Part shown: piece after piece, positions 47,007 to 58,879 of the stretch
Position numbering within the stretch: position 1 is the first letter of the stretch
Layout: every line of letters starts with the position of its first letter
NCBI GenBank assembly: GCA_963555705.1
Contig: OY743184.1
Location: 27,168,139 to 27,232,138, forward strand
DNA: 64,000 nucleotides
Origin: Ligustrum vulgare
Lineage: Eukaryota > Streptophyta > Magnoliopsida > Lamiales > Oleaceae
Reading direction: 5' to 3'
The notes under the pieces: generated by a model
Seen by the model: the letters and a program-made list of their open reading frames with translations, nothing else
Told to the model about the DNA's origin: nothing
Database searches by the model: none
Translations under genes and position numbers: made by a program

Positions 47007-47531
47007 CTATACTGAAGAATCAATAACATTAACATAATGAACAGGATTATCATTATCAAGGTAGTTCACGGAATCATAAATATTAAACTGAATAATTTCA
47101 TTATCAAATTCCATGGTAAATGAGCCACTACAAACATCTATCTTGGTCTTAGATGTTTTTAGAAATGGTCTGCCTAACAAAATAGGAGTAGAGTTGGGGG
47201 AGTGGTCATCATTCATGTCTAACACATAAAAGTCAGCCGGGAACACTAACCCTCCTACTTGCACTAGCACATCCTCAACTACCCCATCCGGATAGGCGTT
47301 AGAGCGATCAGCCAATTGAATTATGACATTCGTTTCAATTAAATTGGCCAGTTTTAAAGAAGCATAGGTAGACCTAGGCATTACATTGATAGATGCTCCT
47401 AAGTCTATTAAAGCACGATTTAAATTCTTATTGCCTATTTGACAAGGTATGGTAAACATACATGGATCCTTACACTTGGGAGGTAATTTTCTTTGAAGAA
47501 GTGCAGATACAGACTCACTCATTCTTACCAT
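47007..47531 (-). CDS. Athila-derivative protease (partial)
   Basis: A 174-residue open frame. It contains the Athila-type active site ALIDLGASINVMPRSTY, LADRSNAYPDGVVEDVLVQV and ILLGRPFLKTSKTKID, so the retropepsin-like fold is complete. It follows gag after a stop (47571). The frame ends at 47007, and RT does not follow. If expressed it would be a gag-protease without polymerase. Confidence 0.8.
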   Translation of the reverse strand: MVRMSESVSALLQRKLPPKCKDPCMFTIPCQIGNKNLNRALIDLGASINVMPRSTYASLKLANLIETNVIIQLADRSNAYPDGVVEDVLVQVGGLVFPADFYVLDMNDDHSPNSTPILLGRPFLKTSKTKIDVCSGSFTMEFDNEIIQFNIYDSVNYLDNDNPVHYVNVIDSSV

Positions 47532-47570
47532 CTCATTTTCCTTTAGCTTTCTCGTATTGGTGCACAGATC

Positions 47571-49226
47571 CTACAAAAATTTTGCATATCGGGGCACTTG
47601 CTTGATTACATCCAATAGGGGAATGCTGACTTCCACCTTCCTGAACATCTCTAGGGTTTCTTTTTCTTTGCCCTCCTTGTTTGCTTTTGCTAACCTGCTG
47701 GGAAAGGGAGGTGGAGCCAGTTTAACATTTAAAGTGGGGTCAGTCTTTACCTGAGAGTTTTGTGAGGTGTCGTCTTTCTTTCCAGCTTTTGTTTCTTCAA
47801 CTTCCTCTTCAATTGCAGATGGTTTCATTTGCAGCCCCTCAACCTCCTTTCCCCTTCTCAGGGTTATGGCACTCAGGTTCCTCGGATTAACTTCAAGTTG
47901 AGATGGTAATTTGCCTCCGGATTGTGATTCCAACCTGTTGATGGCTGTAGCCATTTGACCCATTTGGTTTTCCAGATTTTGAATGCTAGACTTGGTGTCC
48001 TGTTGAAATTGAAGTGTGTTAGATGCCAAGGCTTTAACCATGTCTTCAAGGGACATACCTGAGCCTTGAGGTTTTTGCTGATACTGCCCCTGTTGTTGGA
48101 AGGTTCCTTGTTGTTGAAATTGCCCTTGAGGTTTGTTTGAAATGAAACCTGGGGGATTGTTAATTTCGTAGCTTAGGTTGGGGTGATCCCTCCATCCTGG
48201 ATTGTAGGTATTAGAGTACAGATTGTACTGTTGTCTTTGGAACGGAAAACTCTCTGCAGCACTTACCTGTTCACAATTTCCCTCTTGCAACACCGGACAA
48301 GTATCTGTTGGATATCCGAAATTTGCACATATCCCACAAGCTTTGACCTGTTGTGCCTTCCCTATAGCAAGTTGTTTAACGAGATTTGTTAGTTCAAACA
48401 ATTGACTTTCAATATTGGAACTACTTACCTCATTCACGCGCCGAACTTGCATATCCCTGTTGGAGTTGAACTGCTGAGTGTTCTCAGCCATATTGGAGAT
48501 AAAAGCCCGTGTTTGTTCCGGTGTCTTGTCCATCAATGCACCTCCGCTTGCGGCATCTATCATGCTTCTATCCATCGGTGCTAGACCTTCATAGAAATAC
48601 TGCACCAAGAGTTGTTCGCTAATCTGATGATGGGGGCAGCTCGAGATGAGCTTTTTGAAGCGCTCCCAATACTCATATAATGATTCACCATTGTTTTGGC
48701 GCACCCCACATATTTCCTTTCTGATCGTCCCAGCTCTTGATCCAGGAAAGTACTTCTCCAAGAAAAGCCTCTTCATGTCATTCCAAGTAGTGACTGTTCC
48801 AGAAGGCAGACAATAAAGCCAGTCTGTGGCGGCATCCTTCAATGAGAATGGGAAAGCTCTCATTTTTATTTGCTCCTCGGTAATGCCCTTTGGCCTCATA
48901 CTGTCGCATACCATATGAAATTCTTTAAGGTGTCTGTATGGGTCCTCACCGGGATGTCCTCGGAAAGTTGGCAGAAGATGGATCAGTCCGGATTTTAGCT
49001 CAAAAGTTCTGCCTTCTTCCACTACTGGAAAAGTGATGCATAGTGATTGTTGAGCAACATCCGGGGTAGCTAGTTGTCTGAGAGTCAGATTATTGTTATC
49101 TATTGCCATTGGTTGTGCTGCTCTTCTTTTCTGTCGAAAAGTTTTCTCGATATTTTGGTCAAAATAAAAAAAATCAAAATTAGTTGACCGAGTTCTATGC
49201 ATATAAGCAAAGAAGTAGACAGACAA
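47571..49226 (-). CDS. Athila-derivative gag, long intact frame
   Basis: A 551-residue frame. The native start is probably the Met near residue 40 (MAIDNNNLTLRQLATPD), since the first residues are leader-like. The gag domain at about 75-240 has HLKEFHMVCDSMRPKGI, AFPFSLKDAATDWLY, KRLFLEKYFPGSRAGTIRKEI and YWERFKKLISSCPHHQI. DRSMIDAASGGALMDKTPEQ and a knuckle-like CGICANFGYPTDTCP follow, then a Gln-rich linker. It ends at a stop (47571) just before protease. The best-preserved gag in the window. Confidence 0.85.
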   Translation of the reverse strand: MSVYFFAYMHRTRSTNFDFFYFDQNIEKTFRQKRRAAQPMAIDNNNLTLRQLATPDVAQQSLCITFPVVEEGRTFELKSGLIHLLPTFRGHPGEDPYRHLKEFHMVCDSMRPKGITEEQIKMRAFPFSLKDAATDWLYCLPSGTVTTWNDMKRLFLEKYFPGSRAGTIRKEICGVRQNNGESLYEYWERFKKLISSCPHHQISEQLLVQYFYEGLAPMDRSMIDAASGGALMDKTPEQTRAFISNMAENTQQFNSNRDMQVRRVNEVSSSNIESQLFELTNLVKQLAIGKAQQVKACGICANFGYPTDTCPVLQEGNCEQVSAAESFPFQRQQYNLYSNTYNPGWRDHPNLSYEINNPPGFISNKPQGQFQQQGTFQQQGQYQQKPQGSGMSLEDMVKALASNTLQFQQDTKSSIQNLENQMGQMATAINRLESQSGGKLPSQLEVNPRNLSAITLRRGKEVEGLQMKPSAIEEEVEETKAGKKDDTSQNSQVKTDPTLNVKLAPPPFPSRLAKANKEGKEKETLEMFRKVEVSIPLLDVIKQVPRYAKFL

Positions 49227-49375
49227 TATTTATTTATTTATTTATTTTTAAAAAAAAATTTATAGAAATAAAGTGAAAATAAAATAAAAAAATAAAATGC
49301 AGAAAAAACAAAATTCTAATTGATTAAACACAAAATTGGTTAACCGTTCCCCGGCAACGGTGCGAAAAATTTGAT

Positions 49376-50969
49376 GTGTGTCGCAATGCACCAAAATAAT
49401 AAATAATTCCTTACTCGCTAAATATTAATTAATAATGTAGTAGTGAGAGTAAGGGTCGATCCCACGAGGAACGGAAACTAATTTTAGTTGTTCGATCAAT
49501 TAAAATGGAATGGGGGTTTGTTGTTTGAAATTGCTTGAATAAAAAATATATATAAAAATAAACAATTCAATATGACTAGAGAAATAATATAAGAAGAAAT
49601 CTTATTCTCGGGTTCGGTTGTGCCCTTAATTAATGTTATACTTTTCCTTGTAACGTGTTTATATCCCTATTCAATTATCAATCATAAATAATCAACAAGC
49701 TCTGATTATCTAAATTCTTCCTTATGTATATTTATTCAAAACAAGTTCTTCGAACTAATTCTAGCCACGGACAATCTTAAACAAGCTCTTAGGATTTAAT
49801 ACACGACTAGTATGAAAATCTAGAAGAATAGATTGAATTGGATCGTTAATTTCACAAGTTGAATTATTACTAAACCTGCACGAGATTTATTTGCTACTAA
49901 AGTAAAGATTCAATGACAATTACGGATCAATAATCTAAACATAGCATATTCATGAATCCAAAGATCAATAATCCAATTAGCCAAATTAAACTATTAATCA
50001 AATAAACTCAATTGAAAATTCAAAACATAATAATCCAACAATTGAAATAAAGGAATAAATTCACGCTACTAATTTGTAGGAAAATGAAATAACATAATTA
50101 AATTGACACAACTTCCCCTTTGAACAAGATATGGAATTTAGCCTAGCATGGTTGGGGTAGATTCTTCAAGTTGCTTCATGAATTTCATTGTTGTTGATAT
50201 TCTTGCGCTTGAAAATCTCCCAAGAATGCTCTATATTTTTCTCTCAATTTTCCTCAATGTTCAGCCTCCTTTTTGTAACGATTTTTCTACTTTAATACTC
50301 TCAAAACCGTGCCCTAACTTTATCCCAAAGATATACCAAAGATAGACCTTGAATCAGATAAGGAAATTTCTTAGCGAGAAAGTTACGGCCGTAACTTTCC
50401 TTATTACGGCCGTAAGTAAGCTACTGAAAATTTTCGAAATTTGGAATTTACGGCCGTAACTTTACCATTTACGGTCGTAAGTGCATTTCTACCGAGAAAC
50501 GCCTGTGTTCGATGTTTTAATCATAACTTTATCTCCCGAAATCCGATTGTGGTGATTCAAGTTGCGTTGGAAAGAAAACTCAAATATATACAATTCTTTA
50601 TGAAATAGATCTTCCAAAATTCGAAAGTCTTCTATAACAAAATTGAGCTTCAATCTATGACTTAAATTCTAGATCACAATCTTTTTGGGTTTTTGATTTG
50701 CAACTTCACCCCAAACATTATTTGACCATAATTTTTGCATCTAATCTTCTTCCCACATGCGATTATTGATTTGGAGCCCTTTGATTATGTCCTTGAAGTT
50801 TACTTCTTGATTTTTGGTATTTCTTTGATCCTGTTTCCTTCCTTTTTGTTCTTTGCGATCCTGTATAACACAATAAATGAAAATGCATTAAAAGATACTT
50901 CAATAGGATCAAACTAATAACAAAATAAGATAATAAGTGAATTAAAATATGCTAATAAAGCACTTATCA
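49376..50969 (-). repeat. Athila-derivative 5' LTR
   Basis: Sense start TGATAAGTGC (at 50969) and end GCGACACACA (at 49376; 49372 is also possible). Just inside, on minus, TCGCACCGTTGCCGGGGAACGG (about 49344-49365) is an Athila/Tat-type PBS. The LTR carries four TTACGGCCGTAA-type palindromes at 50383-50394, 50404-50415, 50448-50459 and 50469-50480. Confidence 0.8.
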
Positions 50970-52068
50970 AACGGAAACAAGAAGGGCCTTAAGTTTTGAA
51001 GAAGTTTCCTTCAAAGAAACACGGGGAAAAAAAAAGGTTTACCCAAAGAAAACCTATTCCACCAAAAAAGGAGGAAGTGTATTTGATCGTCTAGGAGAAC
51101 CAAGCAATCAGCCTCAAAAAACCACTTTCACCAGAATAGAGATCTTCCATGACAAAAAGAAAACATCCCCCGAAGAAATGGGCAAAATAGAAACCCTAAA
51201 ACAACAAATTTCGGAGCTGGAACCCAAAGGTAAAAATATAAGGAATTGATAAGGGCATTCCATCTCCCTTCCCCAAAGAAGTTCTACCTGAAATGTTGCC
51301 GGAAAAATTCAAAATGCTCGTTCTCGCGGGCTACAAAGGGAACACGGATCCATCGGGCATATTTATAAATATACCTCTTGGATGGAACTCCAAGGAGCTA
51401 GTGATGCTATTTTATGCAGAGCTTTCCCTTTGACCTTCGGAGACCGAGGTCAGAGATGGTTTAAGCAACTCCCTCAAGGTTCTGTAAAAAATTAGGATGG
51501 TCTCGCCAAAATATTCTTGAGCCAATTCATGGTAGCTAGAATGAGGACGACACCAAAGGAACGCCTCGTTTCCATCAAACAAGAATCAATTGAATCACTA
51601 AAAATTTACCTAGAAATATTTAATAAACAAAAGGTGGAAATGGAAAAAGTATCTGATGATGCCGCATTCATGGCCGCCTTCCGGCCTGCATCCAAAAACA
51701 CATTTTTAGTGGTCAGTGCACGAAGACGGCCCAACATCGTACCGTGAAGCAGAGCTGAGAAATACATCAGCACTGAAGATACAACATATGATGGAGGAAT
51801 GGAGAGTAAACCGTCAAAAGAAGAAGAAAGGCCTCCAAAGAAGGATAAAACACCAGATCGAAGAAAAGAAAGGAACAATCGATCTAGGTCTTACTCAGAA
51901 AGGTTTCAGGATTGCACTTTATTAAACACCTCCCTGGAAAACATGTTTTTTCAAATAAAAGATAAAGACCTCCTAAAGAGACCACCCCCCACTAAAAGCG
52001 AGCTTGTCAAATCTCAATCAGGAAAAATACTGCCAATTTCACTAATCTGCGGGACACGATACCAATGA
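50970..52068 (+). pseudogene. Retand gag
   Basis: Decayed coding in several frames: YKGNTDPSGIF-like sequence with frame slips (about 51330), then FGDRGQRWFKQLPQGSV and DGLAKIFLSQFMVARM (51435-51550), and SIKQESIESLKIYLEIFNKQ (51571-51630), which are recognisable gag capsid pieces. A Lys/Arg/Glu-rich region (51780-51900) and a ...DLLKRPPPTKSELVK segment (51967-52010) follow. Confidence 0.65.
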
Positions 52069-52359
52069 CTATGGACAATTGAAAGAAGAAATTGAAAACC
52101 TCATTAGACGTGGTTATTTACGGCAGTTCGTTTCCAAACCAATGGAGGTAGGAGAATGAGCAGGCTCACCACCCCGAACTCAAGGAAAGCATGGCGTTGG
52201 TTTGAGAAGGAGATCAAGATGATGGTGGAGGAACTCAAAATTTCACGGGCTCAAATAGGGAAAGAAAAAGGATGGTGAGAGAAGCCCACTCGTATTCAGC
52301 AACGAGGTTCGATCTTGGAACATAACGGAGAATGGAATATCAAAGAGTATCACTTTTCA

Positions 52360-52700
52360 TGAGTCAGATGCGAGCCACGTTCTCCAATCCCATAATGACG
52401 CTCTTGTGATAACAATGCCTGTAGCCGGAATACATATTCACTGAACTTTGGTGGATAATGGAAGTTCAGTAAATGTGTTGTACCTTAGGACCTACGACTA
52501 GATGGGACTCAGAAGGGATCTGTTGCAACCTCATCACGAACTATTACAAGGTTTCTCGAGAGATTCATTGTATGTGGTTGGGCAGATTGCATTGATGGTG
52601 GAGCTTGGTGAATCACCGTGTCAAAGAAGGACAATCATTGACTTCATTGTGGTGAATTTGCCCACCAATTACAATGCTATTTTGGAAGGCTAATTCTACA
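52360..52700 (+). pseudogene. Retand protease
   Basis: LVDNGSSVNVLYLRTYD (active site in D-N-G-S form, from about 52448), then GLRRDLLQPHHELLQGFS, and FIVVNLPTNYNAILEG (about 52640-52690). Stops precede and interrupt it. Confidence 0.7.
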
Positions 52701-52917
52701 AGAGCTAAAAGCTGTGACCTCAATTTACCATTACATGATGAAATTTCCTACTTCCAATGATAGTGCGGGGAAATCAATTACAGCTCGGAATTGTGACGTC
52801 GTTTACCCCAAAACAGGGATTAATACGATCTCAGAGCAAGAGATTGATCCAAGGAATGAAAATTGCTTAAGGAAAGCAGAGCCCGTGGAAGAATTGGAAG
52901 CAATGATCTCGTGGTAA

Positions 52918-53780
52918 GCAGAACCAGATAAGAAGCTCTTCATTGGAAAAGAACTCAAGAAGCCCATCAAAATCGACCTAAAGGATTTTCTTGCTAGAAA
53001 TTCAGATGTTTTCGTCTGGAGTCACTCCGACATGAAAGGAATAGATCCGAAAGTGGCGTGTCATAAGCTCAAGATAGATCCCAAAGTCCCACCTAAGCAA
53101 CAAAAAAGAAGGCCCTTAAATTTAGAACGATATGCGTCTTCGACAAAGGAGGTGGATAAGCTCTTGAGTAATGGGTTTATCAGAGAATCTCACTATCTGA
53201 AGTGGGTTGCCAATCCAGTACTCGTGAAGAAAAGCAACGACGCTTGGAGAGTATGTGTCGATTTTACCTACCTTAATAAAGCTTGCCCAAAGGATATCTT
53301 TCCCCTGCCCATAATTGATCAGATGGTAGACGTCACTGCTGGACACGAGCTCCTGAGCTTCATGGACATGTACTCCTGATACAATCAAATCTCAACGAGT
53401 TCAGAAGATGAAGAAAATACAACTTTTATAACAGACAAAGGGTTGTATTGCTGCAAAGTAATGCCTTTTGGCCTTAAAAATGCAAGAGCCACCGACCAAA
53501 GGTTGGTAAACCACATGTTTGCCGACCTAATTGGTAAAAAATGGAGGTATATATAGATGATATGCTGGTAAAAAGTGTTTAAGTATTCTGACCACATCAA
53601 AAACCTCCATAAGACCTTCCTCTTATTGAAGAAATAAAAAATGAAGTTGAATCCAGCAAAGTGCGCTTTTGGTGTTAGCTCGGGGAAAATGGGATACATG
53701 GTCAACCAACGAGGAATTGAAGCAAACCCTGAAAAAATTAAAGCAGTGCTAGAAATGAACACACCAATGAAAGTCAAATA
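52918..53780 (+). pseudogene. Retand reverse transcriptase
   Basis: The best segment is 53032-53379: KGIDPKVACHKLKIDP, KEVDKLLSNGFIRES, AWRVCVDFTYLNKACPKD, PLPIIDQMVDVTAGHELLSFMD. A TGA follows in the SGYNQI position. Then VMPFGLKNARATDQRLVN, the catalytic VYIDDMLVKS (about 53550, reached by a frameshift in an A-run) and MKLNPAKCAFGVSSGKMGYMV. At least four stops or slips. Confidence 0.8.
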
Positions 53781-54700
53781 AATTCAAAGTCTGACAGGAA
53801 GAATAGTCTCCTTCAGCAGATTCGTCTCAAAATCAACCGACAAATGTAAACCATTCTTTGACGCTCTGCCACGAGGGAAGGATTTTTAGTGGACTAAGAC
53901 TTGCCAAAGCGCTTTTGAAAAATTGAAGGAGCGCCTTTCAAAAGCACTTCTGCTATCCAAACCAAAGGAAGATGATCACTTGTATTTATATCTTATCGTG
54001 TCACCGCACTCCGCTAGTTCGGTACTCATAAGGGAAGAAGAAAGAATCGAGCTACCAGTTTACTATACCAGCCAAGCTCTATGAGCCGAAGAATTGAACT
54101 ATTCACCAATGGAAGAGTTGGCATATGCACTAACTACGGCCTCCAGAAAATTGAGACCATACTTCTTGCAACACCCCGTACATGTTCTCACAAATTACAC
54201 TCTCAGAAAAATCTTTCAAAAAATCGAGTTTTCTAGAAGGATGGTTAAGTGGGCAATAAAGCTAGGGCAATTTGAAATTCATTATAATCCACGGATTACG
54301 ATTAAGAGACAAGCCCTAGCTGATTTCATTGCAGAACTCAGCCCTGAAATCCAACAGCAAAATGACATCTGGGAACTCTACGTTGATGTATCTTCAACCG
54401 ACCTACAAGCAGGAGCTGGTCTTGTCCTTAAGATCCCTGAAAAGAAGATCTTTTGCCATGCTCTTTTTTTCGATTTTAAAACATCTAACAATGAAGCAGA
54501 ATATAAAGCCGTTGTTGCAGGGCTGCAAACGGCAAAGGAGATGGGGATCAAACGCATGGTTTTACACAGTGATTCGCAACTCGTAGTTAATCAACTGCAG
54601 GGGACTTATCAAACAAAGGAAGGGCGCATGGACTAGTATGTGAAGGTCATCCAAAGGGAGCTAATTCATTTTAGAGTTCCAAAATATTACAAATTCCGCG
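53781..54700 (+). pseudogene. Retand RNase H and second (archaeal-type) RNase H
   Basis: The RT-linked RNase H covers about 53800-54340 (ELPVYYTSQAL, EELNYSPMEELAYAL, LTNYTLRKIFQK, RQALADFIAEL). The second domain in 54360-54636 has WELYVDVSST, TSNNEAEYKAVVAGL and MVLHSDSQLVVNQLQG, showing the D, E and D residues. A separate RNase H after the first is characteristic of the Tat lineage. Confidence 0.8.
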
Positions 54701-54949
54701 ATCTCAAAACAGTCATGCAGATGCATTATCCAAATTAGCGATAAGAGAAGGAGTTCCCACAGCATATCAGTAGGTGGAATAAAGTTCGCTTCTATCAAGT
54801 TACTCCAGGTGATACTCATGGCTATTGACACAAAATCTTGCTGGATTGATAAAATTTATGAATTTTTGAAGGATAGTAGGTGTCCTATGGACCCGAAATT
54901 AGCAAGGAAATTGAGAATTAGATCTGTCAGATTCACGATCATTGACGGA

Positions 54950-56035
54950 TTCCTTTAAGGTGTCTCTAGGAAGAAGAAGCTCTCCAAACATTAACAGAGG
55001 TTCACGAAGGAGTTTGTGGAAATCATATTCGAGGACAAGCTTTAGCACACAAAATAATTAGGCAAGGATGTTTCTAGCCTATACTAAAAAAGGATGCCAT
55101 GGAGTTCGCTAAGAAATGCGATAAGTGTCAAAGATTTGCTCTTCTATATAGAACCCCACCAAAAGAATTAAGCTCAATAGTCAGCACTTGGCCTTTTGCA
55201 AAATGGAGAATTGACCTAACAGGTCCCATTTCAACTGGAAAAGGAGGAGTAAAATTCGCAATTGTAGCCGTAGACTATTATTTCAAAAAGTGGGCAGAGG
55301 TAGAATCGTTGGTCAAAATAACAAAACAAAAAAACGACAGATTTCATAGGGAAATTAATTGTCTATCGATTTGGAATCCCCCACTCAATTGTCACAGATA
55401 ATGGTAAACAGTTTGACAGCAAGAGGCTTAGAGGATTTTGTGAAGGACATAAGAAAACACTTCTCAATGCCTAACCACCCCCAAGCCAACGGCCGATCAA
55501 AGCTATCAACAAAATTATAAAACATACTTTTGAAGGCCAAACTAGAAAAACTCAAAGGAACTTGGGCAGAAAAACCACCTAGTGTGCTGTGGTCCTACCG
55601 AACTGCGACCAAAATGAGCACGGGAGAAACCATTTTTTCCATGGCATTCGGAACAAAAGCAGTATTTCCAGTTGAGATAGAAGTATTGACCTACAGAACC
55701 TTGCACTTTGATGAAGGACAGAACAATATCTCTCTCGCAACAGAACTGGACTTTTTAAATAAAAAAGAGAAATGGCCGACCTCTGGAATGTCGTTTACAA
55801 ACAAAGAAGTGAGAAATATTATAACAACAAGGTTCGAAGAAGATATTTCAAAAATGGGGACCTAGTCTTGAGGAAGGTCTTCCTCGCCACCAAAGAACCC
55901 AGGTTCAGATTTTTTGCGCCGAGGAAGGACCATACCAAGTAACCAAGGAGCTAAAAAATGGAGCTTACGAACTCCAAACTTTGGACAGAATTCCGCTTTT
56001 ACATCTATGGAATGCTGAGCACCTTAAGATCTATT
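54950..56035 (+). pseudogene. Retand integrase
   Basis: The HHCC finger (EVHEGVCGNHIRGQ ... CDKCQRFA; 54998-55140) has one stop. The core has D in WRIDLTGPI, VDYYFKKWAE and, after a frameshift, D in TDNGKQFDS (about 55396). NHPQANG-like sequence is garbled near 55480. 55530-55865 carries the C-terminal part of the core (AEKPPSVLWSYRTATKMSTGE). 55868-56035 has a degraded GPY-like tail. Confidence 0.75.
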
Positions 56036-56780
56036 AACAATTATGAAATCTTTTTTGAATGAAATTTTCGTATGCCAAGTTTTATCGAAATGAGAAAATG
56101 TCATTTTGTTATCTATCTGTATCAATAGCCTGACCTTAGTTCTCCGGGGTAAGGAGATTGGCTACAGCCAAGAACCCCCATCTAAATTCCAGATTTCATT
56201 TACCGACCTCAAAAGTCCCTAGTAAGGTCACGACCTTAAAACTCAACAAGGGAACAAAAAACCTGACCACGGCCTGGTAAAATTAGCTCTACGGCATGTC
56301 TAGTAATCCCCACGGGTAGATAAGAGCTCGAAATTGTCCACAAGTTCCCAGTGAGGAACGGACTCCCAAGTTGTGTAAGTGCTACACATTTGGATGAAAA
56401 AACTTGATCCCACGAGAGCATCAGACAAAAACACAGGGCTCATAAAAAGTCCCAACATAAGTGTTAAGTTCAAAATTATTGAGCTTAACCAAATTACATA
56501 AGTGTTGAGTTAAAATTATTGAGCCTAACCAAATTACGGGTCAAGTTTAATCATTTCCGTATTATGAGTACTTTTGTGCGATCACAGGTCTTAACATGAG
56601 GTTGATCATTACACGACCCGATATCAATTTTAAGGATTGTCAAAATTATTGAAGTATTGAGGTAAAAAAGCAAAATAAGAACTACAACATAGGAAACGAA
56701 AGTTCATTACTGAAAATTTTAAAGATTACAAAAAGTGGCCTCTAAGGGCACGAAAAGCAAAAGAAGAAAATGAAAAGGGT
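56036..56780 (+). other. Retand spacer after integrase
   Basis: No domain recognised. It includes two near-copies of a phrase around AAGTGTTGAGTTAAAATTATTGAGC (about 56460-56535). It separates integrase from the convergent antisense gene. Confidence 0.5.
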
Positions 56781-56784
56781 TAGT

Positions 56785-58879
56785 TCATCCTGAAGAACTT
56801 CCGACCTGCTGGTTAGACGCCCTCAACGCTTGTTCTTTCTCCTCCAGCTTCTTCAGATCTTCCTTCAACCAGTTGAGATCGTAGTTCTGAGACTTCTCTT
56901 CGATCTCCCCAATGATAGTTTTGATGCCAAAGACGTAAATCTCAGACTCTATGGCTTCGAACTCAGAGTCCTCTTCAGTGATGTCATCTCTTCTTTCTGC
57001 CTTCTTCAGCTGAATCTTCATGGCCTTAGACTTATCATTTGCTTCTTCAAGATCCTTGAGGAGGCCCCTAACTCTTTGATCAAGGTATGCATTAGCTTCA
57101 TCTGCCTCCTTCAACTTATCTTCAAGGGCGATTTTTACGAGACCAAAGTTTTCAGCAAATTTCTGGGCATCATGGCGAAGTTGCTTCTCCAACTCTGCCT
57201 CTTTAGTATTAGCTACAGCTCCACCCTCAAACTTCTCTCCTTTTTTGATGCCTTCCGTAGTTGGAGTCCAGTGTTATACATTTGGATAGCAGCACGGTGA
57301 CAGCTCACAGCGGTTGTCACAGCTAGGTCAACAGGCTCCATTTTCTCCATTTCCTCTTCCTTCGAGTCCAGGATTTACCCGCTAACTGGTAGACCTTCTG
57401 AACTTCAATAGGATGGTTGGGATCATTTGGTGGAGACTTGCTCCTATGAAAATCTTTCAATGGTTTAGGTCGGAGTTTCTTCGTCCTTACAAACTTTGAT
57501 TCTCTTTCTTCAGTGAACCCAAAGAAGGGATCATCTCCCCATCACCTAATTTTGAGGAAGGTGACAATTGCGAAGGACTGGATTGAGTTAGCTCCACTGG
57601 TTGCAACACTTGCTTCTTCCCAATAATGACTCCGATTGGCAGGTCCTGCTCCTGCACTTCCTCCCGAAGCACCTCCAAAATCATTGGCCTTTTTGCTGGC
57701 GTGGCCACTGTAACTCCACTGATCTCCAGAGCTTTTCTTTTCTCGCCACTTGTGGCCTCAATTATGATCGGATCACCCATTGAGGCAGTGACCAATGTTT
57801 TTCCTTCTTGAATTCGGGCAGCTCGCAGATCCCTCATTGATTGTTTTCTTTTCTCTGAGAAAGGGCAAAACCAAAAGTCAAGTTATGAAATAAAAGGTGT
57901 GAAATTTAGATCGGAGTTCAGTACTACTTACTTTTCTCTTTCTTGATTGTAACGAACTCCGGCTTCTCAAAAAGAAGTTTTGTCTTATATAGTTTGTCAT
58001 CCACAATGAGATTCTTGCACTCCCTCCACCAATCCGTAAATTCCCCAGATTATTTAGCTCTCTGAATGGACTTCGAAGTATGGTAGAACCTTTTGTAGTC
58101 CACACAGCAAGAAAGGTTAATAAAGTTAAAACGGTGGACTAAAAATCAAAACCAAAGGAATAGCACTTACTCAAAGTGTGGAAGCTGTCATCAATGGTTA
58201 CTTCAGGAGCTGGGTCATCTCTGACATTTTTCCAGTCGCCAGTCACTTAAAACCAATTCATCTTTCAATCCTTGACGGACTTCGGAAGACCTTTAATTAG
58301 ACTCCCTCCTTGCTTTGAGCGAGCACTGGCACAATAAAATCCGAAGTTCTTCCCATCATGCTTAAACCCATACATAGAATGGAACTCCTCTACAATTAGC
58401 TCTCTAAATCCCTTTTCGTCCTGCAGCACTATCATCCCCACTAAAATTCTCCAGCCATTGGGAGTAAGCTGAAATGGAGCTATTCTCCAGGAACTAAAAA
58501 ATTTCCTTATTATTGGGGAAAATGAAAGTCTTAGGCCGGCATCTAACATCTCTTTATTAACTGCTATGTGACCTACAGGCGGATCACATGACCTATCGTC
58601 CGAAATAGGAATCCCCAATTTTACCTCTTTCGGGATCCTATATTTCTTCCTCCAAAAGTTTAGGTCTTTTTCGTCACCATAGTAATATACCTTTTGCATC
58701 CCACTCCGATCTATCCCTCATAATGGCTCTCATCCCCTCAAAAAAAAAATTGGCGGCCTATTCTCCCAGTCTTACGCGAGGCCGAAGTGACCTCCTCGCT
58801 AGAAGAAGTCAACGCCGTCAACAAAGAAGCCCTTAGGAAGTTCGCTGAAATCTACACTAGTTCCTGCTTCTTCACTCAT
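56785..58879 (-). pseudogene. Antisense spliced gene of the Retand element (PF04195-like domain plus coiled coil)
   Basis: Read on minus, an ATG at 58879 (MSEEAGTSVDFSELP) starts a gene that, after a stop and slips, opens at 58265-58699. This has AGLRLSFSPIIRKFFSSWRIAPFQLTPNGWRILVGM, the style of the 'putative gypsy type transposon' domain (PF04195). Further exons: about 57932-58101 (KNLIVDDKLYKTKLLFEKPEFVTI, best in a second frame), 57487-57837, and a coiled coil in 56785-57192 (AEEANDKSKAMKIQLKK-like heptads). GTAAGT donors occur at 58170 and 57931 and a TTTCTCAG acceptor ends the latter intron (57855-57931). Function unknown; antisense ORFs of this kind are known from Tat/Retand elements. 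Confidence 0.6.
57855..57931 (-). other. Putative intron in the antisense gene
   Basis: 77 nt, starting GTAAGTAGTACTG and ending TTGCCCTTTCTCAG on minus. Flanking frames (a KKEK-rich end and RKQSMRDLRAARI) would join. The length and signals are typical of a small plant intron. Confidence 0.5.

Larger units (their letters stand above)
42455..50969 (-). mobile_element. Athila derivative lacking RT and integrase (left edge uncertain)
   Basis: On minus: an LTR (49376-50969), PBS, nearly intact gag, protease, then directly the post-integrase landmark (GGCGTTGCTCGGGAGGCAACCCGAG type, 46780-46806) and a long 3' non-coding region to about 42455. That region is interrupted by the solo LTR at 43007. 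RT, RNase H and integrase are missing between about 46810 and 47000. No 3' LTR was recognised. The left limit is set where Retand-like coding stops. Confidence 0.65.

Noticed and set aside
42350..50974. AACGG as the TSD of the Athila derivative
   Set aside because: The 5-bp match exists at 42350-42354 and 50970-50974, but the sequence starting at 42355 is not an LTR end and gag-like reading continues past it; could be chance.
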